NCBI GenBank assembly: GCA_017311185.1
Contig: JAESUZ010001527.1
Coordinates: forward strand, 1 to 64,000
DNA from: Proteles cristata cristata
Lineage: Eukaryota; Chordata; Mammalia; Carnivora; Hyaenidae
Direction: 5' to 3'
Length of the DNA: 64,000 bases
Under the pieces are notes generated by a model. The model was not told the DNA's origin. It worked only from the letters and a program-made list of their open reading frames with translations, and ran no database searches. Below, piece by piece: positions 1 to 13,370 of the stretch; position 1 is the first letter of the stretch; every line of letters begins with the position of its first letter. The translations under genes and the position numbers were made by a program.

Positions 1-2309
1 AGGACATTAACAGAATCATCCACAGACTGCTTCTATATAACTTATTTGTGATCAAATCACTCATTCTCAGAGTACAAACAGAAGGTACCATTGTTTAAAG
101 GGGGGAGCTAGAGAAAATTAGAAAATTATGGAAATAAGACTGCAATTCAGACAAATATGAAAATGCATGATAGTAGGAATAGCTGCATTAAAAAGGAGCT
201 TGGTTTATTTTCAGGATATGTGTGTTTATGCACACAATTTAAAGAAGCAGTATCATTAACTAGTAAGTGAATTGCAGCATGCCTGGGTTAGATGTAAATG
301 TCAAGGTTTGTTTGTTTATTTATATGCTTATTTTTCTATTTTAAATGTTATTAGTCCAGCAACTTCAGACAAAGCACTTTCCTGAGATACATTCCACTTG
401 CACATAAACAAAAATCTCTCTTTTGTTGCACAAGAATGCAGTCATTAAATAGCTAGTTTTTGACTGTGAGAAGTATCTTTGTGACTTTCTGACAGAAAAA
501 TTGCACTCACAGCACCATCAAAGGAAAATGTGTACCTACATTGAAACTGACACCTGTAGATGAAGTATCATCTTACTACAGTGACATCAAATGCCCACAA
601 CCAAATGAGTAGGGGGTGATCATTAAGCTCAGACACAATACATAGGCCTCCATGCAGAGATTTGGTTTTAGAGTTCTCTTTTATTTAAGTCCATTTCTAT
701 TTAAAAGAACAATTTTGTGAAGAGAGTCCTTAAACTTTTAAATCAGGATGAAAACCTAGAAATTTGTTCTTTAGAAATTATTTATTGCTCAAAATGCAAT
801 TTCCAAAAAAAATGTAGGGCTTGCATCATTGTACAATTTAAATTATTTTAAGCAAGGAAATAGTCATGTAACTAAAGCTATTCTATCAAAAACAAAACAC
901 ATTTGGAATTTTTACAATTCAGTGTTTAATATAGCTTTCCCAGTTGTCGTTTTCATTCTAAGAACATATATACACCAAGACTAAGATTATATAAAATAAC
1001 AACAAAAAAAACCCAAATTCATCTCCATGAAATTTAAACCCTAACTTAATACTAAACTAAAGAAGGTGGACACAATTCAGAGAAAGTAGAATCTACTTTC
1101 ATACTGATTTTGCCTCTAGTCAGCTGTCTCTTCTGTATTTTATTGCTAGAGTCCAAAGTGTTAATCAAAATGTAGCAATTTTTTCCAGTCTTTAAATACA
1201 AACTTTGTATGTTGAGTTCCTTGCTGTTAAGAAAGAGGAAAAAAAATAAAGAAGTACCTGAAAAATATATAGCAGGAAATCAGAGCCAAAATTTAAGATG
1301 AAAAAAAAATTTGAAAAGACCACTTAGATTGGCACGTAGGTTTACATGGCCATACTCTTCTATTTTATGAGCATTCATGATTTTTCTTGAGTTATGAATT
1401 TTAAAACACAAACATAGAACAGAAACCTATTTCCTAGACTAGAACTGAAGCGGTCTTCCAGAATTAAAGTCCAAGCTTTTGAATTATTTTTCCTTAACAC
1501 CAATTGAAACTGCATTAAGACTCATCACATTCAGACTTCATTTATATGTGTTTTTATTTTATTTTAATTTTTGTTATATTAACAATATGCTAATAAATAA
1601 ATTAATTTATATATTTTTATTTATACTTTTTAAAGACTCCTATCACTTGGCCAATCTAACTTAAGGAGAAATGTATTTGAAAACATTATCTCCAGTTAAA
1701 TATCAAGTTTTAGTTTAGAGATATACATAAACAGAGATATAAAGTAAAACAGCACAGTGATATCACCACAAACATTAGGTTAAGTTTTCCATTTTATTTC
1801 AGCCTGTATGTTTACTTCCTACTTCCCTCCCCCCCACCGTCTCTTCCACTAAGAATTGCATATTTTGTAAAGATTTATTCAATTAGTTAAAGCACATTAG
1901 GTGAAGTTTTAATATAATTTAGTGGCATAAACTTACCCTACTTTCTAGGTCTTAATATATTTTAGAAAACAATGTGTAAAAATGACTCTGCATACCAACC
2001 AATATTTAAGCTGTAGAAAGTTGAACCCATAATCTGTATAATTTTTATATCAATTTGGAACAACTAAAGCATTCTTCTGTATGCCAATTCTATTTTAAAT
2101 GTTTTTTCCTCTTGATATATTATTTCCCCAGTTCATTTTCAATCATGTGTTCACATTGTAAAACTTATGACTAGAAACTCATACACATGCACAATATTCT
2201 GAATGCACTACAACATAAAATGTAGTTAGATTACTTTGTGTCCTTTTTACCTGCAGCTACAGGGAGATTGAAATGACGTTCCCAGATCTTTATTAATAAA
2301 AAGTATTGG
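1..2309. other. AT-rich intergenic sequence
   Basis: No gene, RNA or recognisable transposon was found on either strand. Reading frames are short and AT-driven. The stretch lies about 10-12 kb upstream of POU3F4, so distal regulatory function is possible but nothing in the sequence identifies it. Confidence 0.6.
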
Positions 2310-2505
2310 AAAAACAAATAGGTATGTTTTTAAATGGCCACATAGTATTTTATTGTATCCATAGACCACAAGTGTTTCTCCAGTCGTCCATTACTGGACA
2401 TTTCACTGTTTTCACATTTTGGCTATAATGAATACTGTTGCTATAAACATTTATGTACAAGTTTTTAGTATGAGTGATGTGTGTTGCATGCACTATACAC
2501 TGAAA
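2310..2505 (-). mobile_element. Old L1 fragment, 3' region
   Basis: The plus strand reads as the complement of the conserved L1 stretch just downstream of ORF2: the 'ggccacatagtatttt' head, then 'ttggctataatgaatac', then 'gctataaacatt'. It is heavily diverged, has no poly(A) end and no TSD, so it is an ancient truncated relic. Confidence 0.75.
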
Positions 2506-3801
2506 AGTAGAGGAAGACTTCTTTACCCTGCAAAAGCAAAAGTAAAACATTGAAAAAGGATTTTAATGGAATCATAACATTAAAATAGTTTTATATTAAA
2601 CCCCACTACTTTCTAGGTGAAGGCTGTGAAGTGAATGTAAGGAAACATTAAAAAGAAATTGAGTTTGCATTCCTTATGCTACAGGAACATGTTTACATGA
2701 CCTTTAAAACAGAATTAAAGCTGTATCATCAGCAGCTGTAGGCAATTCACATTACTAAGGCAATCAAATCAGAATGCTCAACTAACTATAAAACATAAAC
2801 TGATAGAGAATCACCTCAATTCACTAGGTTTACTTGCAATGTACTTATACACTACTAGTCATTTCAAACCAGTTTGCAGATCCACCAAATCAGAAATACT
2901 CCAATACATCTGAAAACAGAGTGTCCACCTAGAAGCATGTAAGCTAGGAGCACTTTAACATGTCTTTGTCAACAAACCTCCATCATTCATCTGAGGTAGC
3001 ATAATCATGATCATTATTTACTTTCAGCAATCACCTCCAAGGGTAAGCATCATCCCATGAAGACAAAATGATCTCCACTATGTTATGCATGACAAAGGTG
3101 ATTTTTACCTACAAACAAGTACTAGAAAGAGTTTATAAAGGATGCCTAAAGGCTAGTGAATGTTAACTACACTTTTTTTTACTCTCAACTTCATTGTGTT
3201 GTTCCTCAACACTCTCAAGCTTTCCAATAACTACATTCTTGTTTCCTTTCATAGCAAGATTAGATATCACATCTTTTAAAATATGGTAGAATGGATTATT
3301 AAATAAGGTTTTAAATCTAATTATCTGTGATAAGACCTGCTCTAAGAACATGAAAGAGAAGAATAAGTATTTTATAATGCAAGTCATCATCTCACTAGAA
3401 GTGTTTTTAGAAAATTTGATCTCTTTCAATTTTTAGCAGTAAAATCTCAGAAAAAAATATCTTTACTGAAGTGTTTCTATTTTCCTATTTTCCTCCTCTT
3501 CAGAAAACTGTTCAGACTCCTCAATAAAATTTAAAATATATAGAATATATTTGAAAAGCAGTTATTCTACTTTGCAGGGTACAAAAAGGGGGTAGAAATC
3601 AAATGTTTTTATCCATCACTAATATGAGTATTTGCATAGGGAAAATATCAGTTATTTACAAACCTGTCAACTAGTTATTAAAAGAGAACCAAAATTCCTC
3701 AGCTTCTGCAGAGTTGAGATTCATGCTCAGAGTTCCGACAGTTTGGGAAGGCAATTTATACTCAGATAGGTGTGTTCTTAAATTTGTAAATGTGCATCCA
3801 T

Positions 3802-3806
<5 letters not shown>
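2506..3806. other. Intergenic sequence, no gene seen
   Basis: Unique-looking AT-rich DNA. The short minus-strand frame at 3163-3429 has no recognisable domain and ordinary noncoding composition. A POU octamer in reverse orientation (atttgcat) lies at 3630-3637, a motif expected by chance at this density. Confidence 0.55.

Positions 3807-3884
<78 letters not shown>
3807..3884. repeat. Compound microsatellite (CT)13(CA)26
   Basis: An uninterrupted CT run (3807-3832) passes directly into an uninterrupted CA run (3833-3884). Such long pure tracts are normally length-polymorphic. Short frames on both strands across it encode only Ser/Leu, Thr/His or Val/Cys repeats and are not genes. Confidence 0.97.
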
Positions 3885-3886
<2 letters not shown>

Positions 3887-3971
3887 ATGTATGTGATCCA
3901 TTTGTTTATCAGGGGAATCTAATGTTCATGTCAAGCACATGGGGAAATATTTATTTAAAAACAAAAATGAG

Positions 3972-4162
3972 GGGAGCCCCAGTGGCTCAGTCAGTTAAGT
4001 ATCAGTGAGCCCCACATTGGGCTATGTGATGAGAGCACTGATCCTGCTTGGGAGTTTCTATCTCCTTCTCTCTTTATCCTCCTCCATTTACCCTAATGTG
4101 CACTTTCTCCTTCTCTCCAAAGAAATAAATAAACATTAAAAAAAGAAACTTCTTTTAAAAAT
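3972..4162 (+). mobile_element. Carnivore tRNA-derived SINE (feliform SINEC type), diverged
   Basis: The tRNA-like head 'ccccagtggctcagtcagtt' is followed by a pyrimidine-rich body and an 'aaataaataaacatt' tail. The internal promoter B-box region is degraded. Related A-rich sequences ending in 'aaaaatgag' flank it (to 3971, and 4163-4177) and look like a decayed target-site duplication. It is an older copy. Confidence 0.85.
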
Positions 4163-4177
4163 AAACATAAAAATGAG

Positions 4178-5741
4178 TGCAGAAGTAATTTAATTACAAT
4201 TTTACTGCAATCAGGAACTCCAATCTCTTAAAAGTAGTAGTAAGAAGAGGATATGTAGAAGAAAGGAGACAGTCTCATTCTCACTATCATTTAAATAAGT
4301 TAAAATGAATATTTAGGACATATAAGATAAATTTAAGTGTTGATATTTAGATTTCCCTAAGCATGATCTTTAGAAACCTAAAGTTTCTCTGGCCCCTCTC
4401 AATTGTTAAAAACAAGGGAATTTACTAATTTTTTTGAAATTTGCTATTTTTAATGAGGTTTAGGTAGCTTTAAATCCTGCTGTCCTTAATGTGATCTGAG
4501 TTAATATTTTAGTGCCTGGACAAAATGTTTTAGGGTGACTTTCACCCCTCCCACCCTCCCACACATACTCAAAAAGTGTCATGGGGATGATCCTCTCCTA
4601 CACACCCTTCCAAGGAAGGGTGTCACTGAATCAGAGCTGTCAGTGAAAGGGCTGGACCTTGCCTCCTGAGAAAGGGTTACCTTGAGCACTTTACTTTTGT
4701 GCAGGGCTACAGAGGGGAGCATTGGTCTTAGGATTGTTCAAGGGAGCCCATAACATGAAAGGCAGAGGCTGCCCAGGGACTAAGATGTTCAGCCAGGCTA
4801 GCCGGGTCCAGGAGATCCTGAGCGACAAACTACTGCAGGCTACAAAGCTCACACAGCTGCTTTGGTGCTGGCTCTTCTAGATTCTTGCTCCCTCCCTCCA
4901 CATCCAATGGGGATAATTAGATCTTGCCTCTATTCTAGGGATCCTGCTTCAAAATAAAGGACAAGAGCATGGGAAAAGTAGAGCAATGGGAGCCAGGAAG
5001 CTGGCAAAATAAGCCCCTCTTGCAAGCTGGCTGATTTTTGGAATGGGACAAATTGTGAATTGTAATTCACAAAATTATCTTAAGATGGGAATTCTCAGTT
5101 TAACACCCCCACCACTGTCCTGGTTCAGCCACCTTTATTCAGATGTGTCTGAGAGGCTAAAGTCAGGTCTAGCCTTTGGTCTTCATTTGAGCATCTTAGC
5201 CAGGTTACCCTGAAGGTGAGGGATCCTGTTGCTGCCCAGATTGCTCCCTGTCCTGCTAAGGCCATGTACAGAGCTTTGGAGACAGCTCTCCAGCTTAATT
5301 ATCTCTGGTCCTGACTTTCTGGACATTGTAGTGAGCCATCTTAGGTTCTTGGCAACACTAGAATTGAGAGCTGGCTTGTCACAGAGTCATAGACAGGGGA
5401 GGGGCAGACCCACCAAGAAATGAGACTTCTTGAGGGACTGGGTTCTTTTGCTGGCCGCCTAAATGCGTGAACACTGAAAAGAGACTCCAAAGAAAAATCT
5501 TGCACATAAAATACACACATGCAATGGCATGTGTTCATAAGCAGCTGGAAACGAAAATACTAGGTCAAGTAGATCTATTTTTCAAGCAAGAGAGTCAAAT
5601 TGATTCCCCTAATTGAGAGTAAGATTAAGTACCAGAGAGGGTTCAAAAAAAGTTACTGGACTAATATTCTTGTAAAAACTGAGTGTCCAAAATGTCCTTG
5701 CAAATTGTACTTTTCCTCAAACATGTTCTCTTTCCCTCAAC

Positions 5742-5782
<41 letters not shown>

Positions 5783-7230
5783 TTTTTTTTCTCACAATCA
5801 TCAAGCACCTTCTCTACCCAGTCCCTCCAGGAAAACAAAACGAAACAAATTTCTGAATGAAGACAGCAAGTTAAATCTGGTCACTTGTTTATTTTCAAAT
5901 ATGATCATTTCTTGCTCCTTTGGGGGCCTGGAAATAGTAATGTGAGCCCAGAATACTCAGAAGATTACCTACTAAAAGTCTTTTCATAGAAGGAGCCCAT
6001 ATTTTGATCTGTAATCAAATTTCTTGTAGTCCTTTTACCTCACAGGGATACAGAATGCTAGCCATTTCAGATAAATACTATTTACCAAGAAAAGGGGGTG
6101 GCAAAAGTTCAGGGAAAATAGGATCTGAGTTATGTATGCAATCTGAGCATTTTGCATCTTACAACTTAGGCAAAGCGATAAGAAGCTTGTGTCCAGGGGG
6201 GAAGGGGGGGGGAGGCAAGGAGGAGGGTCAGCATTAGTCGCATGTTAAAATTTTAATCTATCCATGAAGAAGGAAATGTATCACAATCTGGGGCATCTCT
6301 CTTAACTACAAAAGTGACTTTTAAAAGCTGTCTAATGTAAAACTAGATAATTTATTGATACCTTGAATACTGATCTACAGAGTTTAAGATAGTAGATTAT
6401 CTCTACACTTCCTCTGATTGATCAAACAGCTGGAACTATATTTTTCTCCTCCTTAATATTCCCACAATTTCTGACTTAAGGAAAAAATCAAAATACATAT
6501 AAAAACCACCGCTGCAGTTTAAATTTGGAAAAAATTCCACTACTCCATAAAAAAAAAAAAAGCTAATTTCACATGGGGTCTGTGTTTTGTAAAATCATCA
6601 ACTGGGTTCTTCAAATCTAGGTTCTGTCTAAAGTGCAAAACGAGCAACTGCAAAATACCTACAATGATTCCTAGACACCCTAAATTCTGGTGCTGGGAAT
6701 ATGAGAACCATACAGAATACTCAACAATAGTTTTGCCGCTGTAGAGCTTTTTCCCTGGGACCCTATAAGATCAGGGTTACCCACTGACAATGGCAATAGC
6801 AAGGGAGGTATTGACCTTAGAAGAGAAACTGAGACTGAATCAAGAGGCCTTGACAACACAGCTGTGGGAGCCAGCATCCTTTCCATTCGCAGTGAGGGTC
6901 TCTATTGTCCCTGTCTTTCCTCTGACCATCCTATCTGCAGTCCCAACTACATAATTCCTCAGCACTTCCCATCTGACAATCAATTTTGTTAGTAAGTGAC
7001 TAGTGCTCTCAAAGATTGAGGTATATGTATTAAATTTTTTCACGATGGATATTTTAATTTTTAAATTACCCATGTCTGCTACAGCATTCTCTATGTGCTA
7101 TCACTCCTCCCTTTCCCTCTCCCCTTTTCTCTAAAGATCCTTTTCCTCATGTTCAAGAAAAGCCAAAAGAATTCTAAAAACTGAACCCAGAATATTATGA
7201 GCTCCTTTGCGTTTCCCCCACACAGTTTAT
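4178..7230. other. Intergenic sequence, locally GC-richer, no gene seen
   Basis: About 3 kb without an identifiable gene or transposon. The part at roughly 4500-5440 is clearly richer in G+C than its surroundings and carries small frames, none with a recognisable domain. A perfect 9-bp palindrome with a 2-base spacer lies at 5053-5072, and a G-rich run at 6197-6212. It could hold regulatory DNA for POU3F4 or a degraded repeat; I cannot tell which. Confidence 0.5.
5747..5776. repeat. (CT)n microsatellite
   Basis: A pure CT run of about 15 units, followed by an AT-rich stretch. Confidence 0.95.
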
Positions 7231-7513
7231 GAAGAAGAAGAAGAAGAAGAAGAAGAAGAAGAAGAAGAAGAAGAAGAAGAAGAAGAAGAAGAAGAAGGAG
7301 GAGGAGGAGGAGGAGGAGGAGGAGGAGGGGAGGAGGAGGAGGAGAGGAGGAGGAGGAGGGGGAATGAAGAGGAGGAAAAGAAAAGGAGAAGGAGGAAGTA
7401 AAGGAAAAAGAGGAGGAGGCGCTGGATGAGGAGGAGGGGTAGAGGAGGAAGAGGAGAAAGAGAAGGAGTAGAAATGGAAAACGAAGAGGAGGAGCAGGAG
7501 GAGGAGGAGGAAG
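7231..7513 (+). repeat. Long polypurine tract, (GAA)n then (GGA)n
   Basis: About 280 bp almost purely purine on the plus strand. It begins with an uninterrupted GAA array of about 22 units, continues as GGA units, then degenerates to mixed GAGGA. Frames through it give only poly-Glu, poly-Lys, poly-Ser or poly-Phe and are not genes. Tracts of this type can form intramolecular triplex (H-DNA). It lies about 4.7 kb upstream of the POU3F4 start codon. Confidence 0.97.
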
Positions 7514-9127
7514 AACAATATCTACATCTAACTATAAGAGAAGCTACAGTAGGCAGGTGCTCTGAAGAACAGCTATGTCTCACACTGAGAACCTCTAATG
7601 AGCCCAAAGTACAGACACCAAGAAAAAGGTTTATTTTCTTGTTGCTTTAAGAAGCTGTCCATTTGTTTCCCTTCCCTTATGAGCCCCCAGGTTATAAAAA
7701 TGAAATATTTACTTGTATCTACCAAGCACAGTCTAAGTAGTCCTATTTCCAAAGTGGAATCGTGTTGAAGAGTAAGTTTTCAATCTTGAAGTCATACCTA
7801 TGTGCCATGTCCTACTCTCTAGAACTTCATGCTGTATTACACACATTCAAATCTGGCCTTTTGGCCTTTTTTCCTGATCCCCACCCCAACTCTCATCAGC
7901 CACAGACCACCTCCCCGTCTCCATTGGTACAGATAATGAGAATGCTTCATAATCTATACTCATATATGAAATCTACAAGAGGCATAATTTCCATTTGAAC
8001 AAAACTAGGCACAGACTGCTCAGCTGCAAACAAGCTTCTATGCTTCCACAGAAGTGCAGCTTGAACCACATTGATCAGCCTAATTTCTTTTGTGAGTCGT
8101 TCCTTGCTTCCAAAGAGGCTGGGAATGTCTGGGAAAACACTCAGGAGTTGTTATGTATCTTTAAATTTGTGAAGAATGAGAGTCACAACCCCAGGTTACA
8201 AATAAATGAATGAACATACAAATAAATCAGACTAATCTGACTTGCTTTCAGCAATTAATGAATATCCCTCTTAGAAAGCAAGCAAAGTGATGGGTGGAGT
8301 GGCAAACCCCCTCCAGGTGGAAGGCAACCCAAGAAGGAATAAAGCTTGTCCTATGTGCTGTCCTAGCAAGAGTTTGAAACCTGTTCTACCTGGCTGGAGG
8401 CAGGTGTGTGGACTTGATAAAATTACTATTCCTCCACTTTTACCTTGGTCTCCTCTCCAAGATGACTTTTACTTATCCCAACCTGCTAGGGTTGGGGCAA
8501 CTATTATTATATTCAAACAATAGCTATGGGATGGGGAGGTAAATCAGATCTGAGGACCTATTAGTGGACTTCAAGATCAGGATGAAAAGAATTCCAAGCT
8601 ACGTATTTAGTCCAACCACCCAAAAGAGCAGGTTACCAGTGGTAACTTTGAGTTTAAAGTAAAATAAGTCTACGAAAACTAAGTTACCAGTTCTTTGCAA
8701 CAGTAGCTTCACATGTACTGTTTCTCTCCCATGTCCAGACGGGGTCGTCTATTGAATGAGGCTCTTTTATTTTGCATGGGGCAGGGGATTTGTGACCATG
8801 GTCCCCCCTTTTATTCCTCTCTCTATGGAAACCCAGATCATGGGGAGAAATATGCGAGGCTAAATAAAGAGAAGCCACAGAAAGGAGCTCTTGAGAGCAG
8901 CATCTGTTACACTTTGGAAGTTAGACTGACAGGAGAGGGTGAAGGAAACCTCTCCAGTAGATTAGTCAGAGCGGCAAGAAGATTTTACTATATGTGGAGA
9001 TTTTCCTCAGAAAACTAAATATCTTACATACAAGATAAAATTCTATCACAGCTGCTAGAGGATGGGACCACACCTAAATTAGGCAGTATCCATTTTAATG
9101 GGAATTAATTTTTAACAAGAAAGGAAA
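7514..9127. other. Intergenic sequence, no gene seen
   Basis: Mixed-composition DNA between purine tracts. Several frames of 60-100 codons exist (for example near 8287-8523 and 8713-9018), but none shows a known domain, a clear codon signature or splice context. I could not assign any of it to a transposon family. Confidence 0.5.
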
Positions 9128-9191
9128 GCTGGAGGGATGGAAGGAAGGAATGGAGGAAGGAAAGAAGGAGGGAAGAATGCAAAGAAGAAAA

Positions 9192-9274
<83 letters not shown>
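9128..9274 (+). repeat. Purine simple-repeat cluster (GGAA)n, (GA)n, (AAAG)n
   Basis: Irregular GGAA/GGAG units are followed by a (GA) run of about 14 units and then about 12 uninterrupted AAAG units. The plus strand is purine throughout, in the same polarity as the tracts at 7231 and 9890. Confidence 0.95.
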
Positions 9275-9275
<1 letters not shown>

Positions 9276-9889
9276 GCTGGCTACGTTGGTTTTTGCTCCT
9301 GTCAGAAGCTATTCTTACATTAAAAGACTACAGAACAAAGGTGTGAGAAACCTGTCTGTCTTCCCTGGCAGCGACCCCCTCCCCAGCCTTGGGGCATAGT
9401 CTGAACCCCTTTTCCTTGCCTGGCAAAATTGGTTGCCAAGAGTAGAGGTCAAGGGCTAGAGCAAGGTTGATTACAAGAATTCAGGCAAGAATTGGAAAGG
9501 GGTCCCCTTTTTTTGTCCATGCAAAAGCCTTCTAAATTGATAATTATCTTAACCTCCCCTGAATGATCGGACTAAGATTAGTAACTCTTTCACCAAAACA
9601 CAGCTGCGACCGTGGGGGTGGGAAACCCAGCATTACAACAACATGGCAATGATCTTGATCTTTTTGCTTGTATAGTTTTTTTTTTCATTGTGTTTCCCTC
9701 TAATCTCTAAACTGACATGACATAAACTAGCAAATGGATCCTTAAACAGGCAGCCTAACAGAGCACCTGGAAACTTTTATTTTGTTTGATTTTAACAATT
9801 ACTTTTTTCTTCAGGAAGCCAAAGTTCGGGTACAAATGAGATTGTATTCTTCTTACAAAGGAAGATACACGCAGTTGGTAGTAAAGAAG

Positions 9890-10060
9890 AGGCATTCTGA
9901 GAAGAGGAGAGGAGAGGGAGAGGAGAGGAGAGGAGAGAGAGGAGGAGAGGGAGAGGAGAGAGAGAGGAGGAGAGAAGAGGAGAGGGAGGAGAAGAGGAGA
10001 CAGGAAAGAGAGAGAGAGGAGGAGAGGAGAGGGGCAGATGAAGAGAGGGAAAGGAAAAAT
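9890..10060 (+). repeat. Purine-rich (GGAGA)n tract
   Basis: About 170 bp of degenerate GGAGA/GAGAG units, nearly all purine on the plus strand. The charged Glu/Arg frame across it is low-complexity and not a gene. Confidence 0.93.
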
Positions 10061-11849
10061 AAATCTCTAGGTTAAAAGCAGATGAACCTTTACAACAGGA
10101 CGCCAGCAAAGGAAACCACAATTTCAATAAGAAGGATGAAGAGAAGATAGCAAATTATCATCTCTACCAATAACTACTAAGTGGTTATCTTTTTTTTTTA
10201 AGAGACAGAGAAAGATATAAAAAGATATCAACCAGACCCCTGATTTTTCTGCTTAATAGACACAATTTACATTTACCAATATAAACCCCTATCACTCTCT
10301 GCTCTCATAAGAAATTATTCATTTCACAGGAAATAGATGCTGATATTATCTATATAAAGGAATGGCAGAATAGCTCACCTGGTTTTTATTTTTTTTCTCA
10401 TTTTCTTGTATTTTCTTCAGATCTGTCTTCTTAGAGAAACTAATGCCTTAATGACTTTCTGGTAGCTGCAAGCCTTCTTTTATTTCTGCTAAATATATGA
10501 AAATGTATGCAAATTTAAATCAAGCTAAACCTAGGAGCTCTTGCAATATATTTAATGGAATTTCAAACCAATAAAGGAACTCTGATGCTGTCTTCTGTAA
10601 GTGCAAATATAATTATGCAGCTAGGTTACCTTCACAATTATGCAATGGAAGTGTTTTTGGGTTTGGGGGGGAGGGTTGTTTGTTTTTTTTGTTTTGTTTT
10701 GTTTTGTTTTACTTCAGAAATCCAGCTGGCTATTCCCTGTTCCCTTTTCTCAGCCAGAGCAAATCTAAAATCTTTGCATTTCACTCCACTCAGCTTACAA
10801 GCAATTACAAGCAATGCCTTTGAGCAAGGCTGTGGAGTAGCTGTACTTGCCTTTCCCTAACTTATAAAATCTTAGGAGTACAAGCCTTTCTTATCATCCT
10901 TTACTGTAATCAAAATGTGAAAACAGTCCTGTACTACCAAGCTGAAAGCAACTGAAGCTGATGGGGATGTGTGTTGGGGGGAGTGGTACTTAAAGCCAAA
11001 CACCCCACCATCACTTCTCTCTCTCACTCTGAATTTTTCAGGGCACACTACAGGATTCCTATTTACTTCAGCTTGTTTGTAAGGGGGAGGGGGAGAAGTG
11101 CGTGTTAAAAACAATTTTACTAGGGAATAGCATCAGGCGCGGTAGTCATGAACATTCCCCTATGTACCTAATTAGAGTTGGTCCTATGAGTTTTTGGTGT
11201 GAGTGTGAGGGCAGGAAGGCTGCCCATTTCAGCAAGCAATGCCTCCAAAAGAAGTTGTGGGACCGCTGATAAGAGCTGACATGGAACAGTAATAAAGAGC
11301 AAGTCATCCAATTGACCAACTGGATTGGAAAAACAAACTTCAAAATAAATGAATTTTGCCAGTATCACATTAGATTTTACTTTTATCACAGATTTTTCCC
11401 AGAATCTTCTAGTTCTTCATGCCTTAAATCAAAATTTTCAGAAGAAGCTTGGCATGTCTTTCTTAGATGCTTTCTGACCTTGGTGTCAAGTTTCTCATAA
11501 ATGATAAAATGAAATAAATAAAACAAGTCAAAATAGTTTTTAATTCCCTTTGCTCAGAATTCGTAGCAAGATTTTGTTTTGCCGTCCCCTGCACACAGCT
11601 AACCCAGGATGTTAAATGAATTTGATTTTTAAAAAAATCCCAATATATTAAAATCTAGATGATATTTAACCTAGTTACATCGCTTTCTAGCATATATATT
11701 TTTTTGGATTTCGGTTAATCTAAATAATACAAAAGAAATTCTAAAACCAGTTTGCTACTTCACCCCCTATCCAACTCCCCCCATGCCCCAAACACACAAA
11801 AACACACTCCCCTCTCTTACTTCCCCTTCTACTAAAAAAGTCCACGAAG
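10061..11849. other. POU3F4 upstream flank
   Basis: Noncoding DNA immediately upstream of the POU3F4 promoter with no transposon I recognise, apart from a TTTTG simple repeat at about 10688-10711. It contains an octamer motif at 10507-10514. Absence of transposons next to a developmental gene is commonly seen where regulatory constraint exists; that constraint is inference here. Confidence 0.5.
10507..10514 (+). promoter_or_regulatory. Candidate POU octamer site ATGCAAAT
   Basis: A perfect consensus octamer sits about 1.7 kb upstream of the POU3F4 start codon. POU-domain factors, including class III proteins, bind this motif, so autoregulation is conceivable. An 8-bp motif arises by chance every few tens of kb, so the call is weak. 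Confidence 0.3.
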
Positions 11850-11857
11850 TCTGAGGT

Positions 11858-11877
11858 GGGAGGGAGGGGGGAAAGGG
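11858..11877 (+). promoter_or_regulatory. G-quadruplex-type motif in promoter region
   Basis: Four G-runs of at least 3 are separated by loops of 1, 1 and 3 bases, matching the G3+N1-7 quadruplex rule, about 300 bp upstream of the start codon. Folding is predicted only. Confidence 0.55.
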
Positions 11878-12048
11878 TTAATCAAATGAGCTGCTGCCAC
11901 TCAGAGCCAGGCAGCCAATGGAGCTGAAAGATAGATTTACTTCCTGCTCCGATCTCACTGAAACTCTACTGCTTCTCCAGCTTAATTTGGAAAGTTAGCC
12001 CAGCCTCCCGTGCAGTCATTGGCCCAGCCCGTGGCTGGCCAGGCCAAG

Positions 12049-12117
12049 ATGTGTTGCAATTGGCCAGAGCGCGTGCCGGTAACTCGCTCTCCCGGCTTTG
12101 GCTCCCCCGCACCGTAG
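12049..12117 (+). other. Upstream ORF 1 (22 codons) in POU3F4 leader
   Basis: ATG at 12049 with A at -3 (moderate initiation context) opens a 22-codon frame ending in TAG at 12115-12117. The next three bases are the ATG of the second upstream ORF. It precedes the main start by 131 bases. Translation depends on the unknown transcription start. Confidence 0.45.
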
Positions 12118-13265
<1,148 letters not shown>

Positions 13266-13344
13266 CTGCAGGAAGAGGCCGGCCGCACTGGGAGCAGCGC
13301 GAATTTCTCTCTCTCCCACTCTCTTCCTTTCACTTCAGCTTTAT

Positions 13345-13370
13345 TATTGCTATCTAAAGAGATAGCAATA
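13345..13370 (+). other. Perfect 11-bp hairpin with 4-base loop in POU3F4 3' UTR
   Basis: Left arm tattgctatct (13345-13355), loop aaag, right arm agatagcaata (13360-13370). The arms are exact reverse complements. It starts 80 bases after the stop codon, so it would be transcribed as an RNA stem-loop. No known regulatory element is recognised. Confidence 0.7.

Noticed and set aside
3671..4008. Frames with poly-Val/Cys, Thr/His and Ser/Leu
   Set aside because: Translations of the CT/CA microsatellite.
7195..7650. Long acidic, serine- and phenylalanine-rich frames on both strands
   Set aside because: Produced by the GAA/GGA simple repeat; low complexity in every frame.
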